Shown here in pieces: positions 17,891 to 25,792 of a stretch of 64,000 nt of DNA. The notes under the pieces are model-generated. The model ran no database searches. It had not been told where the DNA came from and saw nothing but the letters and a program-made list of their open reading frames with translations. The stretch spans positions 1,118,058-1,182,057 of the forward strand of contig NZ_LT605203.1 in NCBI RefSeq assembly GCF_900089495.1, given 5' to 3'. The translations under genes were made by a program, and so were the position numbers. Source of the DNA: Thiomonas sp. X19 (GTDB lineage: Bacteria; Pseudomonadota; Gammaproteobacteria; Burkholderiales; Burkholderiaceae_C). Position 1 is the first letter of the stretch. Each line of letters opens with the position of its first letter.

Positions 17891-18979
17891 ATGCAGAACA
17901 GGGATCGGATTCGTTTATTGGGCGCCTCGCTGGCGCTGGGCGCTGCGGGCCTGCCGCGGCTGGCGCAGGCCGCAGCGCCGCTGAAGGTGGGCTTCATCTA
18001 CGTCGGCCCGGTGGGCGACGCCGGCTGGAGCTATGCCCACGACCAGGCGCGCCAGGCGCTGCAGGCGCACTTTGGTGCGCGCATCAGCACCCAGTTCGTG
18101 GAAAACGTGCCCGAAGGCCCGGACGCCGCGCGCGTGCTGCGCGACCTGTGCCAGCAGGGCGACGGCCTTGTTTACGCCACCAGTTTCGGCTTCATGGAAT
18201 CGGTGCTGCGCGTGGCGCGCGACTTCCCCAAGGTCAAGTTCGAGCACGCCACCGGCTACAAGACGGCGGCCAACGTCGGCACCTACGACGCCCGCACCTA
18301 CGAGGGCGCCTACATGGCCGGCATCATCGCCGGCGGCATGACCAGGACCGGCACCCTCGGCGTGGTCGGCTCGGTGCCCATTCCCGAGGTGATCCGCAAC
18401 ATCGATTCCTTCACCCTGGGAGCGCAGTCGGTCAACCCCAGGGTGAAGGTCAAGGTGGTGTGGGTGAACAAGTGGTTCGATCCGCCCAAGGAGACCGAGG
18501 CCGCCACCTCGCTGGTCAACCAGGGCGCCGACGTGCTGTTCCAGAACACCGATTCCCCCGCCGTGCTGCAGACCGCCGAGAAGCTGGGCAAGTACGCCTT
18601 CGGCTGGGACAGCGACATGGCCAAGTTCGGCCCCAAGGCGCATCTGGCCTCGGCCATCATCGACTGGACTCCCATCTATATTTTCGAGACCGGCAAGGTG
18701 CTCGACAACAGTTGGAAGCCGGCGCAAATCTGGTGGGGCGTGGAGCATGGCGCCATCGACCTGGTGTCCGTCTCCAGCGTGGTGCCGGAAAAAATTCGCA
18801 GCCGCGTCGCGCAGGTCAAGGCCGGGTTGAAGGACGGCAGCTTCAGCATCTGGAGCGGCCCCATCCTCGGCCAGAACGGCGCCACCGTCCTGGCCGCCGG
18901 AGCCAAGGCCGACGACAAGTTCCTGCATGGCATCGACTTCTACGTCAAGGGCGTGGAAGGCCACGTGCCGGGCAAGTAA
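17891..18979 (+). CDS. BMP-family purine/nucleoside-binding periplasmic protein
   Basis: A 362-residue substrate-binding protein of the basic membrane protein (PnrA/Bmp) family. A Sec signal (IRLLGASLALGAAGLPRLAQA, cleavage after AQA near residue 27) has no lipobox Cys. Conserved parts are VGFIYVGPVGDAGWSYAHDQ, YATSFGFMESVLRVARD, TGYKTAANVGTYDARTYEGA and SVPIPEVIRNIDSFTLGA. It delivers ligand to the permeases immediately upstream. It also serves as the uninserted reference for the broken paralogue at 22559-23817. Confidence 0.93.
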   Translation: MQNRDRIRLLGASLALGAAGLPRLAQAAAPLKVGFIYVGPVGDAGWSYAHDQARQALQAHFGARISTQFVENVPEGPDAARVLRDLCQQGDGLVYATSFGFMESVLRVARDFPKVKFEHATGYKTAANVGTYDARTYEGAYMAGIIAGGMTRTGTLGVVGSVPIPEVIRNIDSFTLGAQSVNPRVKVKVVWVNKWFDPPKETEAATSLVNQGADVLFQNTDSPAVLQTAEKLGKYAFGWDSDMAKFGPKAHLASAIIDWTPIYIFETGKVLDNSWKPAQIWWGVEHGAIDLVSVSSVVPEKIRSRVAQVKAGLKDGSFSIWSGPILGQNGATVLAAGAKADDKFLHGIDFYVKGVEGHVPGK

Positions 18980-19022
18980 GCGGCGGGGCCAGGGTCGGAC
19001 GAGGCGCGGTTCAGGGGCCAAT

Positions 19023-20087
19023 ATGGGAGCTGCAGACGTGGATATGGCGAGCCAGCGGCTGGCGCTGCTGGACGCCGTGTGCGCCGCGCCCAAGGCCGAA
19101 TTGCATGTGCACATCGAAGGCACGCTCGAACCCGAGCTGGCCTTCGCGCTGGCGCGGCGCAACGGCGTGACGCTGCGTTGGCGCAGCAGCGCGGAGCTGC
19201 GCGCCGCCTACGCCTTCGACAGCCTGCAGTCCTTCCTCGACCTGTACTACGCCGGCTGCGACGTGCTGCGCACCGAGCAGGATTTCTTCGACCTGGCCTG
19301 GGCCTACTTCCAGCGCGCAGCCAGCGACCGCGTGGTGCGGGCCGAGGTGTTCTTCGACCCGCAGAGCCACACCGCGCGCGGCGTCGGCTTCGACGTGTTC
19401 ATGCCCGGCCTGCTGCGCGCCGTCGCACGCGCGCAGCAGCAGCTGGGTCTGAGCGCGGCCTACATCCTCTGCCTGCTGCGGCATCTGAGCGAGGACGATG
19501 GCATCGCCACGCTGCAGGCGGCGCAACCCTGGGCGCAGCACTTCATCGGCCTCGGGCTCGACTCGTCCGAGCGCGGCAATCCGCCGGAAAAATTCGCGCG
19601 GCTCTACGCCCAGGCCCGCGCGCAGGGCCTGCGGCTGGTGGCGCACGCCGGCGAGGAGGGGCCGGCGGCCTATGTGCGCGACGCGCTCGACCTGCTCGGC
19701 GCCGAGCGCATCGACCACGGCGTGCATGCGGCCGACGACCCCGCGCTGGTGCGGCGGCTGGCCGGCCAAGGCATTGCGCTCACCGTCTGCCCGCTGTCGA
19801 ACGTGAAGCTGTGCGTGTTCCCCGACATGGCGGCGCACAACCTGCCCGCACTGTTGCACGCGGGGGTGAAGGTCATGGTGAATTCCGACGACCCGGCCTA
19901 TTTCGGCGGCTACGTCAACGCCAACTACCAGGCCCTGCTCGCCGCGCATCCCGAGCTGGACAGCGCCGACGCCTACCGCCTGCTGCGCAACAGCCTGGAG
20001 GCGAGCTTCGCGCCGGCCGGCCGGATTGCAGCCTGGGTCGGGAAGCTTGACGCCCATTGGCGTGCGCAGGGACTCGACGCGGGGTGA
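19023..20087 (+). CDS. Adenine deaminase (adenosine deaminase superfamily, type 2)
   Basis: A 354-residue zinc amidohydrolase. Metal ligands are ELHVHIEGTLEPEL (His28, His30), HAGEEG with the catalytic Glu region, IDHGVHAADD and NSDDPAYFGGY. The NSDDPAYFGGY form marks the adenine deaminase (ADE) branch rather than adenosine deaminase, so adenine to hypoxanthine is the likely reaction, feeding XdhAB. ATG 19044 is an alternative start. It closes the purine island and is followed by a hairpin-rich gap. Confidence 0.86.
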   Translation: MGAADVDMASQRLALLDAVCAAPKAELHVHIEGTLEPELAFALARRNGVTLRWRSSAELRAAYAFDSLQSFLDLYYAGCDVLRTEQDFFDLAWAYFQRAASDRVVRAEVFFDPQSHTARGVGFDVFMPGLLRAVARAQQQLGLSAAYILCLLRHLSEDDGIATLQAAQPWAQHFIGLGLDSSERGNPPEKFARLYAQARAQGLRLVAHAGEEGPAAYVRDALDLLGAERIDHGVHAADDPALVRRLAGQGIALTVCPLSNVKLCVFPDMAAHNLPALLHAGVKVMVNSDDPAYFGGYVNANYQALLAAHPELDSADAYRLLRNSLEASFAPAGRIAAWVGKLDAHWRAQGLDAG

Positions 20088-20096
20088 TGGCGTCGA

Positions 20097-20184
20097 TTGC
20101 GTAGCCGGATGCAGCGCAGCGCAATCGGCGGATGCCGCGCGATGCATCGGCCATCCGGGCTGCCCTGACTGCGCGCAGTTCAGG
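20097..20184. repeat. REP-like palindromes in the convergent gap; possible terminator
   Basis: A GC-rich set of hairpins: GTAGCCGGATGCAGCGCAGC with related GCGCAGC-type repeats, then CCTGACTGC/GCAGTTCAGG at 20164-20184. It lies between the convergent adenine deaminase and membrane protein genes, where REP elements or a bidirectional terminator would sit. No clear T-run follows. Confidence 0.4.
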
Positions 20185-20256
20185 CAAGTCGTTGCGCTCG
20201 ATGTTGGAGGCCGCCGCAGAAAACCGTGGGCTGTCCCCATGCTGTTCTGCAACGAT

Positions 20257-20940
20257 TCATGGATTCGCGGGCGTCGCTTGCCGGTCCGCCTGAGCGCCTT
20301 GTTGGGTGCGCCTGAAACTCGGCTTATAAATAGCGAGAAGAAAAGCGACCGCAAGCATGAGAAAGTTGGCTATTCCATACAGGTCTTCTTGGGTCTTGAG
20401 CGGCATGTAAGTCGGCAGAAGCTGACCCTGCGCTGCGCTTTGCCCGGCAATGCTGGTCACTTGACTGACCAACGGAGCGAGGATGAAGGTGCCGTTTATG
20501 AGGATCAAAGTGGCCAGCACGAGCTTGGCGATGAGCCATCGATGTTCAACAAGACGGTACTTTCCTGCGAGCGCTGTCAGGCCACCTGCGATGATCAGAA
20601 CCCACATGCCGGGAATCGTCAGCGCCCGAGTGATCGCCGACACAAACAGCCGCTGATGATCGATAAGCACCACGTCGGTGCTCGTCCCAACCTCTGAGAG
20701 GGTGTGAACAAATCCGCCATGCCCGCTCATCCCGCCCAAACGGCCCCACTCGGCGTTGCCAATGCGCGCCGTGCCGTCAGGCACGGCCGTGCTTGGCGCC
20801 TTGATTGGAACCGTTTGGGCGCCCTGCTCCGCCACGCCGGATTCATTCACACCCTCTGAGTTCATGACGATCGACGGTAGGATGCCTCCCAAAAACATGG
20901 CGAGGCCAATGAGGTGCAGCAATTTTGCGGTCTTTTTCAC
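20257..20940 (-). CDS. DUF2269-like integral membrane protein with in-frame MITE insertion
   Basis: A 227-residue protein. Helix 1 (LLHLIGLAMFLGGILPSIVM) is followed by a hydrophilic loop, then helices around ITRALTIPGMWVLIIAGGL, LIAKLVLATLILINGTFILA and YGIANFLMLAVAFLLAIY. The layout resembles DUF2269 proteins; function is unknown. The GTG start has a strong AGGAG site. About 54 residues of the first loop are encoded by a 162-bp insertion; removing it restores MNSE-VGTSTDVVLIDHQRLF. It probably belongs to the MarR operon. Confidence 0.72.
   Translation of the reverse strand: MKKTAKLLHLIGLAMFLGGILPSIVMNSEGVNESGVAEQGAQTVPIKAPSTAVPDGTARIGNAEWGRLGGMSGHGGFVHTLSEVGTSTDVVLIDHQRLFVSAITRALTIPGMWVLIIAGGLTALAGKYRLVEHRWLIAKLVLATLILINGTFILAPLVSQVTSIAGQSAAQGQLLPTYMPLKTQEDLYGIANFLMLAVAFLLAIYKPSFRRTQQGAQADRQATPANP
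20691..20860. mobile_element. MITE-like 162-bp insertion with terminal inverted repeats
   Basis: Ends 20694-20718 and 20836-20860 are inverted repeats with 21 of 25 positions matching (AGGGTGTGAACAAATCC against GGTGTGAATGAATCC). CCTCTGAG occurs in direct orientation at 20691 and 20853, as an 8-bp target duplication would. Net insertion is 162 bp, exactly 54 codons, so the host frame is preserved. There is no internal transposase. An inner hairpin CGTGCC/GGCACG lies near 20769-20784. Confidence 0.7.
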
Positions 20941-21021
20941 AAGCCTCTCCTGATTTGAAGCGCAGCTATCAGTTGGCTCGCGGGCGTAGCCTGCCGGCCA
21001 GCTTGAGCCCGTCGCGGAAGT

Positions 21022-21417
21022 TCATGCCCAGGAGGATGAGAGTTGCACGACGCCGACGGTCAGTTCCACAATCTGTACGGCATAGAACGCCGCGTCGAAC
21101 TCGCCGGCTGCGGCCTTGCCGTTGAGAAAAATCGCCGCTGGAATCATCACGAGCAAGCCGTTGGCGCCGATGATCGCCATGCGCTTTTTCTTCCGGTCGA
21201 GTAGCCATCCTTTGCGCGTTTTGCCGAGCGCGAAGCCGGAGCCGCCGGCGGCGGCCATGAACGGCACCAGCAGGAAGAGGCCGTCAACAATGGCGTGCTT
21301 GACTGCGGCCACAGCCGCATGGTCCAGAAACACCTCCGAGACCAGGGTGGAAGTCCAGAAGCCGGCGATGATGAGCATCGCTGTGCTGCCGGCGATGGCA
21401 TGGACGACGGGTTTCAT
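21022..21417 (-). CDS. Small membrane protein, probably C-terminally frameshifted
   Basis: A 131-residue protein with four hydrophobic segments (AGSTAMLIIAGFWTSTLVSE, AIVDGLFLLVPFMAAAGGSG, IIGANGLLVMIPAAIFL, FYAVQIVELTVGVVQL). After VVQL the frame ends in SSSWA. In another frame the sequence continues LILLGMNFRDGLKLAGRLRP to a stop at 20969, which looks like the natural C-terminus. A single-base indel near 21037-21046 is inferred. The ATG overlaps the MarR stop by 4 bases (ATGA) and has a GGAG site. Function unknown. Confidence 0.65.
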   Translation of the reverse strand: MKPVVHAIAGSTAMLIIAGFWTSTLVSEVFLDHAAVAAVKHAIVDGLFLLVPFMAAAGGSGFALGKTRKGWLLDRKKKRMAIIGANGLLVMIPAAIFLNGKAAAGEFDAAFYAVQIVELTVGVVQLSSSWA

Positions 21418-21887
21418 GGTCGGGCTCCTTTCTTCGGAACGGGGGAATCGAGCCGTTCATGGATGGCGTTCAGGGTTTGCAGTGTCTTCTTGAGGTCTTG
21501 CAGAGGAAGACCGGCAACGAGACCGTTAGCCCAGGCCGCTTCCAGGGCCATCGCCTTGGCAAAGGCGCGGCTGCCCAGTCCGGTCAGGGCGTAGAGAGGC
21601 GAGCGTTCATGGCGCGGGTTGTGGCGCTGCTCGAAGAAGCCGTCCTTCTCCAGCTTGTTGAGCTGCTTCTGCACCCCCTGCCGGGTGATGCCCATCGCTT
21701 CGGCGATCTGCGGCGCAGAGAGGGGCTTGCCGGCGAGTGCCACGGCCCCCAGCACTTGCCAGCGGGCGCTGGTGAGATTGAGGGGCTCGACCAGCTGGTC
21801 GCCTTTCTCCAGCAGGCGGCCATTCACGCGGAAGACCGCGAGCATGATGTCGGTCAGGATGGCGGCGGGGTTGGGCTGGGTTGTCAC
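21414..21887 (-). CDS. MarR-family transcriptional regulator
   Basis: A 157-residue winged-helix repressor. The core is LTSARWQVLGAVALAGKPLS, then APQIAEAMGITRQGVQKQLN, with a wing at FEQRHNPRHERSPLYALT. The GTG at 21887 is chosen because a GGAG site lies 6 bases upstream; the upstream in-frame ATG (21959) would fall inside the palindrome at 21955-21988. It is first in an operon with two membrane proteins, so ligand-responsive autoregulation is likely. Confidence 0.88.
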   Translation of the reverse strand: MTTQPNPAAILTDIMLAVFRVNGRLLEKGDQLVEPLNLTSARWQVLGAVALAGKPLSAPQIAEAMGITRQGVQKQLNKLEKDGFFEQRHNPRHERSPLYALTGLGSRAFAKAMALEAAWANGLVAGLPLQDLKKTLQTLNAIHERLDSPVPKKGARP

Positions 21888-21954
21888 AGTGGACTCCTTG
21901 ATCACCTGTTGGATTTCACGGCCGTCCGTTTGATGACCGCCCGGCTCACATAGC

Positions 21955-21988
21955 GACAACCAGTTTCCATCATCGGAAACTGGTTGTC
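21955..21988. promoter_or_regulatory. MarR operator (perfect inverted repeat)
   Basis: Perfect 14-bp arms GACAACCAGTTTCC and GGAAACTGGTTGTC with a 6-base spacer, 68 bp upstream of the MarR start. A TTGACA hexamer overlaps the distal arm on the minus strand. Size and symmetry fit a MarR dimer site; identity is inferred from position. Confidence 0.72.
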
Positions 21989-22120
21989 AATACTGCAAAG
22001 CAGCATCGGAGGCCAGCGGCGGTTCTCGGGCCTCCGGCAGGCCGGGCGCGGACTGCAGCGGCGGTGAGCGTTATCCGCCTGTCCGTGAGGCGCGCCACGC
22101 AGCTGTTGCATCATTCGCCC

Positions 22121-22450
22121 ATGCACTGGACCTATCTCGCCATCGCCATCGTCACCGAGGTCATCGCCACCTCGGCGCTCAAGGCCACCGCCGGCTTCAC
22201 CCGCTTCGCCCCCGCCATCGTCGTGGCGTTGGGCTATGGCGTGTCGTTCTACTTCCTGGCGCTGGTCCTGCGCACCATTCCCGTGGGTCTCACCTATGCC
22301 ATCTGGTCGGGCGTGGGCATGGTGCTGATTTCCCTGATCGGCTTCGTGGTGTACCGCCAGACCCTGGATGCGGCGGCCATCGCCGGCATCGCGCTGATCG
22401 TCGCCGGCGTGCTGGTGATCAACCTGTTCTCGCGTTCCATGCCGCACTGA
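22121..22450 (+). CDS. Small multidrug resistance (SMR) efflux protein
   Basis: A 109-residue, four-helix SMR transporter of the EmrE/SugE type. It has the membrane-embedded Glu in IAIVTEVIATSALKA (Glu13), the GYGVSFYFLALVLRTIPVGL block, and YAIWSGVGMVLISLIGF. Length and the conserved Gly/Trp residues fit functional proton-coupled drug or guanidinium exporters. The chosen ATG gives the standard SMR length. It is transcribed away from the MarR gene, with part of the operator region between. Confidence 0.92.
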   Translation: MHWTYLAIAIVTEVIATSALKATAGFTRFAPAIVVALGYGVSFYFLALVLRTIPVGLTYAIWSGVGMVLISLIGFVVYRQTLDAAAIAGIALIVAGVLVINLFSRSMPH

Positions 22451-22558
22451 GCGCGAGCCTCCGACACGCGCGCTTCCTACAATCCCACGCGTTCCACCGC
22501 GGCGGAGCTGCTCCCGGCCGCAGCGGTGTTCATGTCGGGAGCCATGTCGAGGCCAACC

Positions 22559-23817
22559 ATGTCACAAAACCTCAGTCGCAGGCGGCTGCTCGCCGGCCTC
22601 GCGTCTGCCGGCGCCGCGGCGCCCCTCGCCCGGGCGCAAAACCACCCACCCGGTTCGCCGGCAGCGATTCGCGAGCCGCTGCGCGTGGCCTTCGTCTACG
22701 TCAGCCGATCGGCGCCACGGGCTGGACGGCGCAGCACGAAAAGGGCCGGCTGCACATGCAGCGGGCGCTGGGCGATGCCGTGCGCAGCCGCCACGTGGCC
22801 AACGTGCCCGAGGGGCCGGACGCCGAGCGCGTGGTGCGCGAGCTGGCGCGCCAGGGCGAGCAGCTTATCTTCACCACCAGCTTCGGCTATATGGAGTCCG
22901 TGCTGCGCGTCGCGCGCGACTACCCTGGCACCCGCTTCGAGCAATGCTCAGGCTACAAGCTCGCCGCCAACGTCGGCGCCTACAACGGCCGCTTCTACCA
23001 GGGCCGCTACCTGGCAGGCATGGTGGCCGGGCACATGAGCCTGCAGGGCCGCCCCAAAGGCGAATTCCCTCCAGGAGGGACGGCGCGCAGCGCCCAGGGA
23101 GTCGAGTCCGTCCTGCAGGGCCGCCCCAAAGGCGAATTCCCTCCAGGAGGGACGGCGCGCAGCGCCCAGGGAGTCGAGTCCAGCAGGCGCGGCGTGGCCG
23201 GCATGGTGGCGTCGTTTCCCATTCCCGAAGTCATCCAGGGCATCAACGCCTTCACGCTGGGCATGCGCGCCGTCAACCCCGAGGCGCGCATGAAGGTGGT
23301 GTGGGCGAACACCTGGTACGACCCCGGCCGCGAGGCCGACGCGGCGCGCGCGCTGATCGCCCAGGGCGCGGAGGTGCTGACCCACCACACCAACTCCCCG
23401 GCCGCCGTGCAGGTGGCGCAGGAGGAGGGCCGCTGGGCGGTGGGCTATTGCAGCGACGAGGCGCAGTTCGGCCCGCGCGCCCAGCTCACCGCCGTCACCC
23501 TGCACTGGGGCGACTTCTACGTGGGCACGGTGCGCGAGGCGCTGGCGGGGCGCTGGAAGCCGGACAACGTCTGGGGCGGGATGGGCCAGGGCTTCGTGCG
23601 CCTGGCGCCGTTCCTTCCGGCAGTGCCCGAGGCCGTGCGGCGGCAGGTGCTGGCACGCCAGCGCGACATCGCCCAGGGCCGCTTCCAGCCCTTCTCGGGC
23701 CGCATCCTGGACAACCGCGGCGGCGTGATGCTCGACGGCGGAGCCATGAGCGATGCGCAGATCCAGGCGATGAACCGCTACGTGATGGGCGTGGACGGCG
23801 AGCTTCCGCGCGCCTGA
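22559..23817 (+). pseudogene. Second BMP-family binding protein gene, frameshifted and carrying a tandem repeat insertion
   Basis: The N-terminus has a twin-arginine-like signal (LSRRRLLAGLASAGAAAPLA) and then VAFVYVS. The frame is lost at about 22704: one extra base would restore PIGATGWTAQHEKGRLHMQRAL, after which the BMP protein continues to 23817. Compared with the intact paralogue (17891-18979), two 69-bp repeats add about 48 residues between AGHMS and GVAGMVASFPIPEV. With the frameshift it is probably non-functional unless the base is a sequencing error. It has no transporter genes beside it. Confidence 0.8.
23041..23181. repeat. Tandem pair of 69-bp in-frame repeats (period 72 bp)
   Basis: Copies 23041-23109 and 23113-23181 are identical, each starting CTGCAGGGCCGCCCCAAAGG and ending GTCGAGTCC, separated by three bases, so the period is 24 codons. 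The opening matches the GGGCCGCCCCAAG landmark of the dispersed family, and the encoded QGRP matches the copy in the DUF934 gene. Confidence 0.85.
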
Positions 23818-23854
23818 GGTTGCAACCTTGGGGCGCTGAAAGCGCGGGCAGGCC

Positions 23855-24283
23855 CTAGCCGCGCGTGGCGCGGCGGCGCACGCAGTCCACATAGGCCTCG
23901 CCATCGGGCGGCAGGCCGCTGCGCTGCGCCGTCCACAGCATTTCGCCCAGGCATTCCATCACCGCATGCTGGGCCTCGTGTTCGCCCAGCTTGACGGCAA
24001 GCAGCTGAAAGGCCTGCTTGATGCCAGGCGGCTGGTCGATGGACACCTGCTCGGTGATCGACAGATGCATCGACAAATGCAGGAAGGGGTTGGTTCGACC
24101 CTGCTCCACCGCGTAGTCGCGTTCCTGCGCGTCGGGCGCGGCCAGATCGTCGTGGTATTCGGGGTGCTGCCCCATCCATTGCGCGGCGATGAGTTCCAGC
24201 GGCGTGAGCACGCTGCCCTCGCGGTGGCGGCGCCAGGCATCGGTGAAAAACAGGCGGACCTCGTCCTTGCTGGGGTTGAACAT
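23855..24283 (-). CDS. DUF1841 family protein
   Basis: A 142-residue cytoplasmic protein with the DUF1841 pattern: MFNPSKDEVRLFFTDAWRRH near the start, then PLELIAAQWMGQHPEYH, NPFLHLSMHLSITEQVSIDQ and the C-terminal ECLGEMLWTAQRSGLPPDGE. The family is widespread in beta- and gammaproteobacteria and has no known function. The ATG at 24283 matches the usual MFNPS start. It is divergent from the RutE-like gene. Confidence 0.92.
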   Translation of the reverse strand: MFNPSKDEVRLFFTDAWRRHREGSVLTPLELIAAQWMGQHPEYHDDLAAPDAQERDYAVEQGRTNPFLHLSMHLSITEQVSIDQPPGIKQAFQLLAVKLGEHEAQHAVMECLGEMLWTAQRSGLPPDGEAYVDCVRRRATRG

Positions 24284-24369
24284 GGCAGGGTGTGGCTGAA
24301 GGGGTGCGCTGCGAAAATGCGGCTGTTGTTGCAACATAGCAGCGTGTTCCAAGCCAACGAGAAAAACCC

Positions 24370-24960
24370 ATGCGTACCCTGAATGATGAAGCCCAGCGCC
24401 TGCTGTTCACCGAGGCGCGCACCCACAACCGCTTCACCGCCGAGCCGGTTCCAGACGCCTTGTTGCGCCAGCTCTACGACCTGATGAAATGGGGTCCGAC
24501 CTCGGCCAACTGCAGTCCCGCGCGCATCGTGTTCGTCAAGTCGCCGCAGGCCAAGGCCAGGCTCGCGCCCTGCATGAGCGAAGGCAACCGCGACAAAACC
24601 TTGCAGGCGCCGGTCAACGTCATCGTCGGCATGGACATGGCGTTCTACGACAAGCTGCCCGAGCTGTTTCCGCACAACCTCACGGCCAAGAGCTGGTTCG
24701 AGGGCAAGCCCGAATTCATCGCCGCCACGGCCCTGCGCAACTCCAGCCTGCAGGGCGGCTACCTCATCCTCGCCGCGCGCGCCCTCGGGCTGGACTGCGG
24801 GCCGATGAGCGGGTTCGATGCCGACGCGGTCAACGCCGCCTTTTTCGCCGGCGCCGCAGTGAAGGCCAACTTCATCTGCAACCTCGGCCACGGCGACCCG
24901 GCCGGCCTGTTCCCGCGCAGCCCGCGCCTGGCCTTCGAGCAGGCTTGCCGCATCGCCTGA
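24370..24960 (+). CDS. RutE-like nitroreductase (malonic semialdehyde reductase type)
   Basis: A 196-residue FMN-dependent nitroreductase-fold protein matching Rut[61 protein letters not shown] and [21 protein letters not shown], then [10 protein letters not shown]. RutE reduces malonic semialdehyde to 3-hydroxypropionate in uracil breakdown, but no rutABCD genes are nearby. The substrate here is therefore uncertain; related proteins act as general quinone/nitro reductases. Confidence 0.88.
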   Translation: MRTLNDEAQRLLFTEARTHNRFTAEPVPDALLRQLYDLMKWGPTSANCSPARIVFVKSPQAKARLAPCMSEGNRDKTLQAPVNVIVGMDMAFYDKLPELFPHNLTAKSWFEGKPEFIAATALRNSSLQGGYLILAARALGLDCGPMSGFDADAVNAAFFAGAAVKANFICNLGHGDPAGLFPRSPRLAFEQACRIA

Positions 24961-25153
24961 TTGCCCGCGCCCACGGGCCGCGCATGCTCTGCGCGGCGGA
25001 TGCGCGATCTTCGGGCGGCCGTGTGTTGCCCAGAAACCTGGCGCTTGAAGTGCGCTTGGGGCCTGCAACCGGGGGGCTCGGCTTGTTCCCCTGCATGGGC
25101 ATGGCTTAAGCTGCTGGCTGAATGCAGTCCGCAGCTTTTGGGGGGAAGAAACC

Positions 25154-25774
25154 ATGCCGGTCGTCGTCATTGCCAATCCCAAGGGGGGCGTGGGCAAATC
25201 CACGCTATCGACCCAGCTCGCGGGGTATTGGGCCACCCAGGGCCACAAGACCATGCTGGGCGATGCCGACCGGCAGCAGTCGTCCAGGCTGTGGCTGTCG
25301 CTGCGGCCGCAGCAGGCTGCGCCGATTGGCACCTGGAAGCTGGGGCCGGACTGCATCGCCCGCCCGCCCGAAGGCACCAGCCATGTGGTGATCGACACCC
25401 CGGCAGGCCTGCATGGCTGGCGTTCCAACGACGTGCTGCGCATGGCCAACAAGCTCATCGTGCCGGTGCTGGCGTCCATTTTCGACATCTACGCCGCGCA
25501 GGACTTTCTCGCCAAGCTGCAGGAAGACCGCAAGTTGAAGGATTTGGACGTGGGCCTGGTGGGCGTGCGGGTGGATGAGCGCACCCGTGCGGCCGAGCAG
25601 CTGCGCGAGTTTTTTTCACGTTTGCCCTATCCCTTGCTGGGCATGCTTCGGTCCACCACGACCTACGCCCATATGGCCGCCCACGGCCTCACGCTATGGG
25701 ACGTGAATCCCCATCAGGTGGAGAAAGATCTGAACCAGTGGGCCGGCATCGTCCGCTGGGTGGACGCACGCTGA
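25154..25774 (+). CDS. Orphan ParA/MinD-family ATPase
   Basis: A 206-residue deviant Walker ATPase: IANPKGGVGKSTLSTQLAGY (P-loop near residues 9-17), DADRQQSSRLW and VVIDTPAGLHGW, then IVPVLASIFDIYAAQDFL. Length fits small soluble ParA-like proteins (as in chemosensory ParC/PpfA or orphan forms) rather than chromosomal Soj, and no ParB or centromere-like repeats are adjacent. It could position some cellular cargo; this is inference from the family. Confidence 0.87.
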   Translation: MPVVVIANPKGGVGKSTLSTQLAGYWATQGHKTMLGDADRQQSSRLWLSLRPQQAAPIGTWKLGPDCIARPPEGTSHVVIDTPAGLHGWRSNDVLRMANKLIVPVLASIFDIYAAQDFLAKLQEDRKLKDLDVGLVGVRVDERTRAAEQLREFFSRLPYPLLGMLRSTTTYAHMAAHGLTLWDVNPHQVEKDLNQWAGIVRWVDAR

Positions 25775-25792
25775 ACCACCCTTTCGGGTTCC

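Noticed and set aside
23041..23181. The tandem pair as a CRISPR mini-array
   Set aside because: The repeat unit is 69 bp with a 3-base separation, there is no spacer variation, and it is coding.
24370..24960. RutE-like gene as evidence for a pyrimidine (Rut) catabolic pathway
   Set aside because: No other rut genes are nearby, and this nitroreductase family has broad roles.
25154..25774. ParA gene as evidence for an integrated plasmid or phage
   Set aside because: No ParB, repeats, integrase, tRNA attachment site or phage genes accompany it; orphan ParA proteins are common.
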